Of a DNA stretch of 64,000 bases, positions 37,583 through 47,009 are shown one piece after another; the stretch's first letter is position 1, and each line of letters begins with the position of its first letter. The stretch covers positions 124,001 through 188,000 of the forward strand of contig NZ_LKBD01000006.1 of the NCBI RefSeq assembly GCF_001399975.1. Reading direction: 5' to 3'. Under the pieces are notes generated by a model that did not search any database, was not told the DNA's origin, and saw only the letters and a list, made by a program, of their open reading frames with translations. The DNA comes from Pseudoalteromonas sp. P1-9. GTDB lineage: Bacteria > Pseudomonadota > Gammaproteobacteria > Enterobacterales > Alteromonadaceae. A program made the translations under genes and the position numbers.

Positions 37583-39007
37583 TTAACGTCCTTTAAAGAA
37601 CTTGCTTGGCTGCGCAAGTTGCGTCTCTGATTGATCTGCACGCTGCAAGACAAAATTGAATTCGGTGATTGGCGATTTCAAATCATACGGGTCAATTGCG
37701 ATTGACAACGGCAGGCTATACGACTCACCAGAACGAATATGCACCTGTGTTTTGCCAATAATATTAAAATTATTTAGTCCCTCAACCGCAATGGTGTATT
37801 CGTGGTCTTGCTGTGACTTATTAAGAATTTTTAAAGTATATGTGTTTTCAACTAAACCTTCATTAGTTACGCGGTAAAGCTGATTTCGGTCGCGAATAAT
37901 ATCAAGGTCCATAGGAATACGAGTCATCACATCCGCAACAAAAATACCGCAAATAACAAGCATTACGACCAAGTAGCCAATAATTTTCGGACGAAACGCG
38001 TGGGTCTTTTTATCAGATGTTAAGTTACGCTCTGTTGTATATGAAATAAGCCCTTTGTCATAATTCATTTTATCCATCACTTCGTCACACGCATCGATAC
38101 ATGCACCACAGTTAATGCATTCGTACTGTAATCCATTACGGATATCAATGCCTGTCGGGCAGACATGCACACACATTTTACAATCAATACAATCGCCTAA
38201 ACCAAGCTCTTTTGGATCTTGTCTTCTGCCACGTGGTCCACGGTTTTCACCGCGCTTTTCGTCATAGCTAACAGTGAAGGTATCTTGGTCGAACATCGCT
38301 GATTGAAAACGCGAATAAGGACACATATGTAAACACATGATTTCACGCATCCAGCCTGCATTGCCATAGGTACAAAAAGTAAAAAACAATACGCCACCAA
38401 CAGCATAGGCCGTTGCTTCAAAGGTAAAAAAATCCACCATTAATTCACGAATAGGCGTGAAATAACCAACAAAGGTTAACGAGGTAAACAGTGAGAAACC
38501 AACCCAACTAAAATGTTTCGCTGATTTTCGCCAAAACTTATCAAAGTCCATTTTACGCTGATCGAGTTTTTTGCGCTGATTCGCGCTGCCTTCGATTTTT
38601 TCTTCAAACCAAATAAAGATAAACGTCCACACAGTTTGCGGGCACATATAGCCACACCAAACCCGACCATAAAAGGTCGTTACTAAAAACAGAGCAAACG
38701 CGCCAATCATAAAAATCCAGGCAAGAATGGTTAAATCTTGCGGCCATAATGTCATGCCAAAGATATTGAATTTTTGATTGAAAATATCGAAAAGAACCGC
38801 TTGATGGCCGTTGAAACTCACCCATGGCAGTAACATAAAACTAAGCATGGCAATAAAACCAAGGTACTTACGTAACTTTTGGTGTAAGCCTTTTACAGCA
38901 CGAACATAAATGCGGTTGCGCGGGTTAAAACGGTCAAATTTTTCCGCGTCAGGCTTATGTACCTTTACTTCGGTTGGAATATTTTTTACTTTAATTTGCT
39001 TGTCCAT
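37583..39007 (-). CDS. ccoG: Cytochrome c oxidase accessory protein CcoG
   Basis: This 474-residue membrane protein of the FixG/RdxA family has an N-terminal CGYMCPQTVW and further membrane helices. A 2x[4Fe-4S] ferredoxin domain has Cys clusters CIDCKMCVHVCP and CINCGACIDAC (about residues 260-300). A C-terminal Ig-like FixG domain follows. It reduces copper for delivery to cbb3 oxidase. The ccoNOPQ genes are not in this window. It is transcribed towards srkA with no gap and may share its transcript. Confidence 0.94.
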   Translation of the reverse strand: MDKQIKVKNIPTEVKVHKPDAEKFDRFNPRNRIYVRAVKGLHQKLRKYLGFIAMLSFMLLPWVSFNGHQAVLFDIFNQKFNIFGMTLWPQDLTILAWIFMIGAFALFLVTTFYGRVWCGYMCPQTVWTFIFIWFEEKIEGSANQRKKLDQRKMDFDKFWRKSAKHFSWVGFSLFTSLTFVGYFTPIRELMVDFFTFEATAYAVGGVLFFTFCTYGNAGWMREIMCLHMCPYSRFQSAMFDQDTFTVSYDEKRGENRGPRGRRQDPKELGLGDCIDCKMCVHVCPTGIDIRNGLQYECINCGACIDACDEVMDKMNYDKGLISYTTERNLTSDKKTHAFRPKIIGYLVVMLVICGIFVADVMTRIPMDLDIIRDRNQLYRVTNEGLVENTYTLKILNKSQQDHEYTIAVEGLNNFNIIGKTQVHIRSGESYSLPLSIAIDPYDLKSPITEFNFVLQRADQSETQLAQPSKFFKGR

Positions 39008-39134
39008 GGCGCCCCTAGGTGTGCAAACTTGTAGATAAGTTGCTTAATTATAACAATTGTCTTTGCTAGTGCGATGCATTTTATTAAACTAAATGCACAG
39101 CAAATTAGTGCTAAATCAAAAAAAAGAAAAGTTT

Positions 39135-39482
39135 ATGAAAAATTACTTCTTATTTGTATTGGTCATTCTTATCTTAGCCAGTGTTGATCACCCAAGCATT
39201 GCTAAGCCGCGACAAGAGCTTTATGACAAAGTTATGGGCGTACTGAGCGATTCGAGCAAAGTAAAAACAGATCAAGAAGCTGCTCGTTCATTAGAGCGCG
39301 CCAAAGAAAAGCTTCGTTTGTCGCAAACTGCTGAGGACTATTTAACTAAGCAGCTTGCCACTAACCAAAAAATGTCATCGTTTAACACCCGTTACTGTGT
39401 AAAAAAAGAGCTTAACTCTTACTTTTACGGGGATGACTTAAGACAAATTTGTAAAATTATTGCGGAAGAATCTAAACGTTAA
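39135..39482 (+). CDS. Small exported protein of unknown function
   Basis: This 115-residue protein (start at 39135, MKNYFLFVLVIL) has a signal peptide or single helix ending near SIAK. A Lys/Glu-rich helical body has two cysteines (C93 and C109 by count). I recognise no family. It lies 2 bp before the next small gene, so the two probably form an operon. It has no close context clue. Confidence 0.6.
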   Translation: MKNYFLFVLVILILASVDHPSIAKPRQELYDKVMGVLSDSSKVKTDQEAARSLERAKEKLRLSQTAEDYLTKQLATNQKMSSFNTRYCVKKELNSYFYGDDLRQICKIIAEESKR

Positions 39483-39484
39483 TT

Positions 39485-39685
39485 ATGGATTTTTCACAGC
39501 TTAACAAAAAGTTTGCAAAAAACTTTAATGATCAAAAAGCCGTTTTAAAAAAACTCTTAAAAGGCAGTACAGTTAATTGTGATACGTGTAACAAACCCCT
39601 TAGCGTATCACTTAACGACAAAGACGGTGAGTTTATTGTAAGTTGTGGATCTGGCTGCACTCGGCTCACTCTTGAGATAGATTAG
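39485..39685 (+). CDS. Small four-cysteine protein, possible zinc ribbon
   Basis: This 66-residue cytoplasmic protein has CDTC at about residues 32-35 and CGSGC at about 54-58, a C-x2-C..C-x3-C arrangement that fits a zinc-ribbon-like fold. The N-terminus is Lys-rich (KKFAKNFNDQKAVLKKLLKG). I recognise no family. It follows the small exported protein gene directly. Confidence 0.6.
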   Translation: MDFSQLNKKFAKNFNDQKAVLKKLLKGSTVNCDTCNKPLSVSLNDKDGEFIVSCGSGCTRLTLEID

Positions 39686-39735
39686 TTAACTCAAGCTAAC
39701 AAAAGCAAACTTTAGTTGTGAGTATTTAGGTGATC

Positions 39736-40320
39736 TCATTCGAGAGCATCTTCTTCAATGAGCCCTGCATCTAGCACACATGATTCGATAAGCTCTGCAT
39801 ACCCCTCAGCAAATGGTTCAATCAAGCTGATAACATCATCACACAATGAAGCGTCGTTATTTAGATCTGCAAAAAAGCATAAATAACCTAACGTCATTGC
39901 CAGTACTTCGCTTAGTTCCCCATTGAGATTATTCGCCGATACAATTGGCTCTATATAATGCTTAATGCCTTGAGTAAAACCTAGCGCCCATAAATGAAGC
40001 TCGCCGTTTTTTGATAAATTAGCAGCACTCGGTTGCATAATGCTAATGCGAGAAGATAGCGCATAGCCTTTTTCAAAAACATGATCGCTAACATCATTGT
40101 GAAAGGCCATTAACGCAAACAGTTTATCGTCGGCTAATTCCTCGCTTTTATTACCAAGCACTTCACTAACCCAAATATCTTCAATAATCGGAGCTGGTGC
40201 GGCTATAAGCGCAAATAAATACCCTTCAAGCTGGGGGAATGGCATCGCATAAGGTGCCATTTCACTGCTTGCTAACCAGCTCGTCAACGCGTGCTTATCT
40301 GTTTGTGTAAATTCAATCAT
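39736..40320 (-). CDS. UPF0149 (YecA/YgfB-type) family protein
   Basis: This 194-residue protein has the UPF0149 signature region near the N-terminus (FPQLEGYLFALIAAP) and the later LEVL-like helical part. It lacks the C-terminal SEC-C zinc motif found in longer members. The C-terminus is acidic. It is next to the gspN end of the secretion operon, 9 bp from the gspN stop, and might be read as its last gene. Its molecular role is unknown. Confidence 0.75.
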   Translation of the reverse strand: MIEFTQTDKHALTSWLASSEMAPYAMPFPQLEGYLFALIAAPAPIIEDIWVSEVLGNKSEELADDKLFALMAFHNDVSDHVFEKGYALSSRISIMQPSAANLSKNGELHLWALGFTQGIKHYIEPIVSANNLNGELSEVLAMTLGYLCFFADLNNDASLCDDVISLIEPFAEGYAELIESCVLDAGLIEEDALE

Positions 40321-40329
40321 GTTTTGTAC

Positions 40330-41097
40330 TTAGAACTTAAACGGGTAGCGCCCGCTATTATCTGGCTTACCCAAAAACTTAACGGCATCATGAACTTGTT
40401 TTGGCAAACTTGCATCTGGTTTAACAAAGCCACTAACACTCATCAAGCGCAAACCATATTGCGCTTCTAGCTGCAGCCCAAGTTGGTTCTCTTCACTAAT
40501 ATTTAGACTTAGCGACCCATTTTCACATCCAAGCTTACCCTTGATGGTGTCAAACTCAATCCAACCTTGTAGACCTTGCACCGATAAATTGTGTGTTTCA
40601 GCATTACCTGCTAAAACATGACACAACTTATCTTTTGCTACCAATGGCAATTCAGCGTTGCTCACTTTTACTTTTAAATTACCTTTAGTTGGCAACGCCA
40701 TTGGCAATTTAACATTATCCATAATACTTGATGTCGCAACGCGGATATTAGCACGGCTTAACTGCACTGTTTCAGCTGAAAATGGCAAAGTAAGTGACGC
40801 TTTGCCATACGGCGTATCAAACCCACGTAAGCTACCAAATTTAATATCAACACTCACCTTGCCAGTTAACAGACTAGCTGGTTTTAACTGCCACTCTAGC
40901 TTATCGATAAGCTGTTGATTAATTTGAGCCTGAGCGATGCGACCTTGCCAAATCGTGCCAGACACACCTACAACTTTAATATTTTTTGGTAAGTGACTTT
41001 GTGCAAAGCCAAGCACAACCGAGGCTGGTGCAAGGTACATAACAAACGCAATAAATGCGACAATAAATAACAAGATAAGAGATATCGTTTTTTTCAT
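40330..41097 (-). CDS. gspN: Type II secretion system protein GspN
   Basis: This protein has 255 residues from the ATG at 41097, which sits one base beyond the gspM stop. One membrane anchor (about residues 4-24) and a periplasmic beta-rich domain are followed by the family-typical end GRYPFKF. GspN is an optional, non-essential member of T2SS operons. It is cotranscribed with gspM. Confidence 0.9.
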   Translation of the reverse strand: MKKTISLILLFIVAFIAFVMYLAPASVVLGFAQSHLPKNIKVVGVSGTIWQGRIAQAQINQQLIDKLEWQLKPASLLTGKVSVDIKFGSLRGFDTPYGKASLTLPFSAETVQLSRANIRVATSSIMDNVKLPMALPTKGNLKVKVSNAELPLVAKDKLCHVLAGNAETHNLSVQGLQGWIEFDTIKGKLGCENGSLSLNISEENQLGLQLEAQYGLRLMSVSGFVKPDASLPKQVHDAVKFLGKPDNSGRYPFKF

Positions 41098-41098
41098 A

Positions 41099-41569
41099 TT
41101 ACTTCTCAACCACCAAACGACTTATGCTTACCATGCCAGGCTCGGCACCTCGATTAATATCAATCGCAGAGATCGTTAAACCACTTTCTTCGACCAGTGA
41201 TTCAAGCCAAATAAGTAGTTTATTAAATTCAACTGATTCGATGGTAAGACGCAGTGTCTCGTCTTTTGGCTGCATTTTGCTGATGCTGATTTGCGCGCGA
41301 CGGCTCGACACATTAATAATCTGACTTAAGCTGCCACTCACTGCGCGTTTGCCTTGTCCGCTGCCATTAATTTTTGCTGCACTTTGTTTTACAAATTGCG
41401 CTAATTCTTGCTGTTGCTGCAAAGTTTTTTCCGCTTTTTCAATTTTATTGTTTAATGGACGAATAATTAACATCACAATAATAAACAAAGTAAAAATTAC
41501 CGCAGCGCATTTCAGCAGTAGCTGTTCATTTGGTTTAAGATTCTGCCAATAGGCTTCTAACTGATTCAT
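41099..41569 (-). CDS. gspM: Type II secretion system protein GspM
   Basis: This 156-residue inner-membrane assembly-platform protein has a short cytoplasmic part (WQNLKPNEQLLLK), one membrane helix (about residues 20-42) and a ferredoxin-like periplasmic domain. It partners GspL. It overlaps the gspL stop by 4 bp. Confidence 0.92.
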   Translation of the reverse strand: MNQLEAYWQNLKPNEQLLLKCAAVIFTLFIIVMLIIRPLNNKIEKAEKTLQQQQELAQFVKQSAAKINGSGQGKRAVSGSLSQIINVSSRRAQISISKMQPKDETLRLTIESVEFNKLLIWLESLVEESGLTISAIDINRGAEPGMVSISRLVVEK

Positions 41570-42762
41570 GAACCCGCCTTAATTTTTATTTCGCCTACTA
41601 CAAGGTTACCTGAGTTACTAAGTGATCCCTGCTCTACTTGCAACGCTGAACGTTCCAGCCGTTGTTTTACAACATTAAAGCTCTGGAAATCTTTTGCACT
41701 GGCACGTAAGCGTAGCTCACCTCGCTTACTGTCAAAACGTAATGTTTCAGGTGTAAAACCTTCAACATCTTTAAATACAGGCGTTAGGTGGTGCAGTAAA
41801 AACAAAAAGCCCGTTTCGCCACCAGACGATACTTGTGACAATTTAGACTGAATTTGACGGCGAATTAGATTTGGTCGCACTTTTGAACCAGGAAATGCTT
41901 GTTGATACGCTTCAATTGTCTCAGCTTTTGCAACAGCAACTTTCTGCTCCAATTGGTACGCGGTTACCGCTTTCAAAACAAGGCCAAACATTAAAGCTAT
42001 ACCTGCGGCAATAGCAGGCACTTGCCATACAGGCCACACACCTTTGCTTTGTTTTTTAACCTGAAATGCACCTTGCAACATATTAAATGGTTGCGTCGCA
42101 AGCTGTTTGGTAAAAATCGCTAGCGGTAGGTCATAGTGTTCTAATTTTTTTACCGCGTTGTCATATTCAAACTCTAAATCGCTAAGATGTGCGAGCGATT
42201 GTGTATCTAGGGTTGCAATAAATTCGTTTATCCAACTTGTTTCCACCTCGGCAATGCGCCAAGCATTAAGTCTAAACAACCAGTTGTTTTCAAGCGCCGT
42301 AACGGTTACATCGGCGTCATCAAATTGCGGTAGTAACAGCGCATCAGGCAGCGCACGCGTTGGCGATAACTCTGCTGTTTTTAAAATATCCAACCAGTTT
42401 TCAAACCACGCTCGCTGACAAACAGCCACTTGTAATGCGTGCTTTTCGCCCAACATACAAGGTTCACCGATACTGATCAGTACATCGTCCAATTCACACG
42501 CAAGTTCTTCTTCTAGCATAAATGGCAATGCTGACTCTAACTTACGGTTGTATTTAGTCGGCAAAACCACCGTTTTAAGCTGTACTTTGCTAGCAGGAAA
42601 TAGCGCGATAACTTCCCGTGATTGCGCTTTTTCAGCTAATTCTTCAAGTACCAAGCTATTATCAATTCGACCACTTGCTATGGTTTCATTCGCATTACTT
42701 ATAAGCCAATGAATTGGATCATTAACCGATTGCCCTAAGCGAATAATTAAGGTTTCTTTCAC
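41566..42762 (-). CDS. gspL: Type II secretion system protein GspL
   Basis: This 398-residue platform protein has an actin-like cytoplasmic part (about 1-235) that docks the ATPase GspE. A membrane helix lies at about 248-270, followed by a periplasmic ferredoxin-like domain. It recruits GspE to the inner membrane. It overlaps both neighbours by 4 bp, so the operon is strongly coupled. Confidence 0.93.
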   Translation of the reverse strand: MKETLIIRLGQSVNDPIHWLISNANETIASGRIDNSLVLEELAEKAQSREVIALFPASKVQLKTVVLPTKYNRKLESALPFMLEEELACELDDVLISIGEPCMLGEKHALQVAVCQRAWFENWLDILKTAELSPTRALPDALLLPQFDDADVTVTALENNWLFRLNAWRIAEVETSWINEFIATLDTQSLAHLSDLEFEYDNAVKKLEHYDLPLAIFTKQLATQPFNMLQGAFQVKKQSKGVWPVWQVPAIAAGIALMFGLVLKAVTAYQLEQKVAVAKAETIEAYQQAFPGSKVRPNLIRRQIQSKLSQVSSGGETGFLFLLHHLTPVFKDVEGFTPETLRFDSKRGELRLRASAKDFQSFNVVKQRLERSALQVEQGSLSNSGNLVVGEIKIKAGS

Positions 42763-43742
42763 TGTACGCCTCCAAATCTACGCGCCAGTACACTAACTTT
42801 TTGATTATCTGTTATATGTATTATGGATTTCATCGCAAAATTCGTTTCAAAGAAGCTTGCCTTTATTTGCGCTTCAAAATAATTACTATTTATCACAAAG
42901 CGTTTATCTTTATCATCCAACGATTTAGCGCCATTTTGTTTGGCATCATTAATGAATTTATTAAGGTCATCCCAGCCCTCATTCGGACGCTGACTTATTA
43001 TTGTCTCTGCTTGGCTCTCTGAAATATCCAGCATTGCAGCCAATAACAAACTCTGTTCAGGTTGCAGTGTATTCACATTCACTTTAAATTCGTCATATTG
43101 GGGAATAACGCAAACGTATGGCTTTAATTTTTCCACGATGATCGGGTTAAAGCCACGAATTAATCGCAGTTCCGATACGCTAGCAAATAAGTTATTGGCT
43201 GTCATATAAGGAATACTGTAAGACATGTACTCCCCTTCCTCGACCCCCTGTCTTTTTGGCATGCTATCTTCATCCAGCCAATCAAATACGCTATCTGCAA
43301 GTGCTTCTTTCGATTCTTCCATCGGTAAATCAGGAATAATATCGAGTAACGCTTCTAATGTTTTATGTGCTTCATTAAAATTTCGAGTACTGGCATTATT
43401 GGGATCAACAAACCGCAGTGCATTAAGGTTTAAACACGCCTGTAAATCAATAATTTTACCTTCAACCGTACCATCTTCAACAGGGTAAGGCGGTGTTTCA
43501 ACAGCCCACTTTTGCGATAAATCGATACGGTCTTTATCTTGTTTTTTTACATCAATCAGCAATCGTTTTGCCAGAGCTTCACCCGCCATGGCATACCAAC
43601 GTGCTTGCTGCTGTAATACGAGATTACTTGAACGCTGTACTTCTACCATCAAGCGCGCATTCATTTTAACTGCCAAAGATGCAGCCAGTGCCACGACAAA
43701 CAGCACGATAATTAACGCTGCGCCCGTTTGCTTTTGCATCAT
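42759..43742 (-). CDS. gspK: Type II secretion minor pseudopilin GspK
   Basis: This 327-residue pseudopilin starts MMQKQTGAALIIVLFVV, with a short leader ending in Gly before the hydrophobic helix. The Glu at mature position 5 found in other pseudopilins is absent, as is usual for GspK. The large globular domain has the alpha-helical insertion. It caps the pseudopilus with GspI and GspJ. Its ATG overlaps the gspJ stop. Confidence 0.93.
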   Translation of the reverse strand: MMQKQTGAALIIVLFVVALAASLAVKMNARLMVEVQRSSNLVLQQQARWYAMAGEALAKRLLIDVKKQDKDRIDLSQKWAVETPPYPVEDGTVEGKIIDLQACLNLNALRFVDPNNASTRNFNEAHKTLEALLDIIPDLPMEESKEALADSVFDWLDEDSMPKRQGVEEGEYMSYSIPYMTANNLFASVSELRLIRGFNPIIVEKLKPYVCVIPQYDEFKVNVNTLQPEQSLLLAAMLDISESQAETIISQRPNEGWDDLNKFINDAKQNGAKSLDDKDKRFVINSNYFEAQIKASFFETNFAMKSIIHITDNQKVSVLARRFGGVQ

Positions 43743-44362
43743 CAGGTCGCCTCACTCTCTGGCAGCAGTAAAATGCGACTTACGATCATTTCATCGGCTA
43801 ACGCAATTTCTACTTTGATGGCTTTAGGCAAACTAGGATTAGTCCAATTTTCTTCCCATTTATCATTTTCGCCACGAAAACTAATGGTGAAGTCTTTAAT
43901 GTCTTCCAGTAAAACTTGGCTTTTAGGTTCAGTGCCATCAAGCGAATCGACATAAATGCGATATTTACGCACTAAGTTATCTTCTTCGACAACATAACTG
44001 AATAACTGTAATTCACTGCGCGGCAATAAGTTAACTGGGTTACTCCAACCATCTCGCACGCCTGCAACACCATGATATTGACTATCAAACAAAAAACGGT
44101 CAGCAATTAAAAACTGCTCTAAACTATCACCCGATTCATTGCGAGTGTTACGTAGCGCTAATTGGGTAAAATCTTGCTGCATCATACGGAAAACCGTATT
44201 CATAGCGCCTATTTCAGCTACTTTTTCTTTTGAATTTTGATTGGCATTAATCGCGGTCGACAAAATTTGATGACTTGCCAGCGTTACCATTGCTAATACC
44301 GCGAGTGCCACCAGCACCTCAATTAAAGTAAACCCTAAATAACTATTACGCTGAGTGACCAC
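43742..44362 (-). CDS. gspJ: Type II secretion minor pseudopilin GspJ
   Basis: This 206-residue pseudopilin has the prepilin cleavage site G^FTLIE after an eight- to nine-residue leader, a hydrophobic helix and a globular domain. It forms the tip complex with GspI and GspK. The leader is cut by prepilin peptidase GspO, whose gene is not in the window. Confidence 0.93.
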   Translation of the reverse strand: MVTQRNSYLGFTLIEVLVALAVLAMVTLASHQILSTAINANQNSKEKVAEIGAMNTVFRMMQQDFTQLALRNTRNESGDSLEQFLIADRFLFDSQYHGVAGVRDGWSNPVNLLPRSELQLFSYVVEEDNLVRKYRIYVDSLDGTEPKSQVLLEDIKDFTISFRGENDKWEENWTNPSLPKAIKVEIALADEMIVSRILLLPESEAT

Positions 44363-44743
44363 TTACTTACCCTCATTTTTTGCAATGTAAGTAATTAGCT
44401 CATACACATCGTGTTTACGTGCTTCGTCTGAATAAACTAACACTCTTGCTTCAAGCAAGTCGGGGCTTTCGGTTTTGGTAATTTTGTGACGCCAGTAAAA
44501 CTTAATTCCCGCCTGCTCTTCATCACCAGTTTTATTATCCGCTGGCGGCCAATTGGTAGTAAGCGTTAATTCAGCTAATTGATTCTCAGCAACCCAGCTT
44601 GCAAGCTGTTGCTCTTCGATATTAGATAGGTGATTAATGTGATCACCAACCGCTTTCATTGCGGCAATGCCTGCAAGTGCACAAATGGCCATTGCAATCA
44701 TCACTTCTAATAACGTAAAACCGCGTACTCTAGGCATCGTCAT
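44363..44743 (-). CDS. gspI: Type II secretion minor pseudopilin GspI
   Basis: The product has 126 residues from the ATG at 44743, which has AGGA five bases upstream; a start seven codons earlier and another two codons later fit less well. Cleavage site G^FTLLE is followed by the usual hydrophobic helix. It nucleates the pseudopilus tip. It overlaps the end of gspH. Confidence 0.9.
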   Translation of the reverse strand: MTMPRVRGFTLLEVMIAMAICALAGIAAMKAVGDHINHLSNIEEQQLASWVAENQLAELTLTTNWPPADNKTGDEEQAGIKFYWRHKITKTESPDLLEARVLVYSDEARKHDVYELITYIAKNEGK

Positions 44744-45314
44744 CCAATTCCTGAGACAATTCAACGGGCGCCATTAACTCACCCTTAATGTAATAAGGAC
44801 GCGCTTTTTCGTTATCAGTTAGTGTTAGTACAAGTTGAAAAGGACTCACTTCACCGGAAGACAGCAATAAAACCTGTGGAATTTTCATTTTCTCAAGTTC
44901 CAATAAGCTTTCTTCATCTTCACTGTTAAGAAGCTGGCGCCAATCGACTTGTTGCAACAAGTTTTCTTCACCCCACGGCAAATCTTCAAGTGCCATTTCA
45001 ACACTAATAAACTCACTGAACTGATGCGGTTTAAATACTTCAGGCTCTGTAATTGCAACCCACTTTTCGCTATCAAACGCCAGCAGCTCAAAGGTATTAG
45101 TATTTTTATCTATATGAAAGCCCAGCTCAAGCTGGTTCATAACGGCAAATTCAGAGGCAAGATTAATCATGGTGTGAAGCTTAAGTGCTTCGGTTTCAAG
45201 TTGTTCTTCTTGCTGATCATTAAGCGTAAGAACAACAAGGTTCATGGCAAAGCCGATAATTACCAATACCGCTAAAATTTCGAGTAAGCTAAATCCGCTT
45301 TGCCACTTTTTCAT
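44730..45314 (-). CDS. gspH: Type II secretion minor pseudopilin GspH
   Basis: This 194-residue pseudopilin starts MKKWQSGFSLLE, with cleavage after Gly. The globular domain is acidic. It links the tip complex to the GspG rod. Its stop lies inside the start region of gspI. Confidence 0.92.
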   Translation of the reverse strand: MKKWQSGFSLLEILAVLVIIGFAMNLVVLTLNDQQEEQLETEALKLHTMINLASEFAVMNQLELGFHIDKNTNTFELLAFDSEKWVAITEPEVFKPHQFSEFISVEMALEDLPWGEENLLQQVDWRQLLNSEDEESLLELEKMKIPQVLLLSSGEVSPFQLVLTLTDNEKARPYYIKGELMAPVELSQELDDDA

Positions 45315-45335
45315 AATTTAAACTAACGTTAACGA

Positions 45336-45761
45336 TTAACGCGCGTCTTCGTCATCCCAGTTACCAATATCATCTTCTGTACCAGCAACACCGTCTGGAC
45401 CCATTGAGAAAATATCAATTTTGCTAAACTCACCAGGGCTTACTAGCTGATATGGGCTTTCCCATGGATCGACTGGTAGCTTTTCAATAAAACCACCTTC
45501 AGGAAAACGTTTTGGTAACGGCTCAATCGTTGTTTCTTCAACTAACGCCTCAAGGCCTTGTTCTGTTGTTGGGTAACGATTGTTACGCAGCTTGTACATA
45601 TTCATAGCATCTTCTAATGCGCTGATATCAATACGTGCTTTGTCAATTTTTGCTTCTTCTTGTTGACCCATGATGTTCGGCGCAACTATGGCCATGATCA
45701 TGCCAATAATTACCAGAACTACCATGATTTCAAGTAATGAAAATCCACTTTGCTTTTTCAT
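45336..45761 (-). CDS. gspG: Type II secretion major pseudopilin GspG
   Basis: This 141-residue major pseudopilin starts MKKQSGFSLLEIMVVLVIIG, with cleavage between Gly and Phe. The family motif YPTTEQGL and the C-terminal Ca2+-site region (DPWESPYQ, then GAEDDIG-type acidic end) are present. It polymerises into the pseudopilus that pushes substrates through GspD. Confidence 0.96.
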   Translation of the reverse strand: MKKQSGFSLLEIMVVLVIIGMIMAIVAPNIMGQQEEAKIDKARIDISALEDAMNMYKLRNNRYPTTEQGLEALVEETTIEPLPKRFPEGGFIEKLPVDPWESPYQLVSPGEFSKIDIFSMGPDGVAGTEDDIGNWDDEDAR

Positions 45762-45786
45762 TTAACACCTCTATAAAACTTAACGC

Positions 45787-47007
45787 TTATCCGATCGCGT
45801 TATTCATCGCCATAATTGGCTGTAAAATTGCCATTACAATAAACATGACAATGATTGCCATAAGCGCAATCATTAATGGCTCTAGTAGCTTTAGTGAAAT
45901 ATTCACTAACGCTTCAAACTCTTTATCTTGGTTATCAGCCGAGCGCTCTAACATTTGTTCAAGCTCACCTGACTTTTCACCACTGGCTATCATATGCAGC
46001 ATCATAGGTGGGAACAGTTTAGTTTGATCAAGTGACGCTTTCAGGCTGGCACCTTCACTGACTTTTACTGCTGCCTCAGCGACTGCTGCTTTCATTTTTT
46101 CATTTGCTAAAACTTCGCCCGAAATTCGCATGCCTTCTAGCAGCGGCACAGAACTCGATGACAAAATACTTAGCGTTCTTGCAAATCGTGCTGTATTAAG
46201 ACCACGGGCTACTTTACCGATAAATGGAAACTGCAATACGCGAGAATCGAACCAAAAACGTATTTTCGGTTTTCTCAAAGCATTCTTAACGGCAAAGATA
46301 CTGCCAAAAATGGCGATTAATGAAAACAACCAATAATTTTGAATAAAGTTACTTGCCGCAATTACTGTTTCTGTGGTCCAAGGCAACGCCAGCTTTGAAC
46401 TTTGAAACGACTTAACGATGGTCGGTACTACCGTGCCCAGCAAAATAGACACAATTGCAACAGCAAATACCACAAGAATAATGGGATAGACCATAGCTTG
46501 CGTTATTTGACTACGCATATGCTGTCTTTGTTCAGTGTAATCAGCCAAACGCACCAGTACTTGATCAAGGTGCCCCGACTTTTCGCCTGCGGCAACCATA
46601 GCGCGATATAGATGGTCAAAAATATGCGGAAACTCAGCAAGACCTTCAGCCAAACTGTAACCTTCTACCACTTTTGAACGCACTGACATCAACATGCTTT
46701 TTAAACGTGGCTTTTCGCACTGCTCTGCCACAGCAAGAACTGCCGCTTCAACAGGCAACGCCGATTGCACAAGTGTTGCTAATTGACGCGTGATAAGTGA
46801 TAACTCATGAGCCGATATTTTGGCTTTAAACAATCCGCCGCTATTTTTAACTTGCTGCTTTTCTTTATCCGCAGCTTGCACCACCTCTAGCGGTGTAAGC
46901 CCTTTTTCCCGCAGCATTTGGCGAATTTGCTTTGCGGTATCAGCCTCTAAAATACCTTTTTTATTTTTACCGCGACCATCGAGCGCTTTATATTCAAACG
47001 CAGCCAC
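45787..47007 (-). CDS. gspF: Type II secretion platform protein GspF
   Basis: This 406-residue polytopic inner-membrane protein has two similar cytoplasmic T2SF domains (about residues 70-190 and 275-395), each followed by membrane helices. It links the ATPase GspE to the pseudopilus. The C-terminus ends MAILQPIMAMNNAIG, typical of GspF. Confidence 0.95.
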   Translation of the reverse strand: MAAFEYKALDGRGKNKKGILEADTAKQIRQMLREKGLTPLEVVQAADKEKQQVKNSGGLFKAKISAHELSLITRQLATLVQSALPVEAAVLAVAEQCEKPRLKSMLMSVRSKVVEGYSLAEGLAEFPHIFDHLYRAMVAAGEKSGHLDQVLVRLADYTEQRQHMRSQITQAMVYPIILVVFAVAIVSILLGTVVPTIVKSFQSSKLALPWTTETVIAASNFIQNYWLFSLIAIFGSIFAVKNALRKPKIRFWFDSRVLQFPFIGKVARGLNTARFARTLSILSSSSVPLLEGMRISGEVLANEKMKAAVAEAAVKVSEGASLKASLDQTKLFPPMMLHMIASGEKSGELEQMLERSADNQDKEFEALVNISLKLLEPLMIALMAIIVMFIVMAILQPIMAMNNAIG

Positions 47008-47009
47008 GA

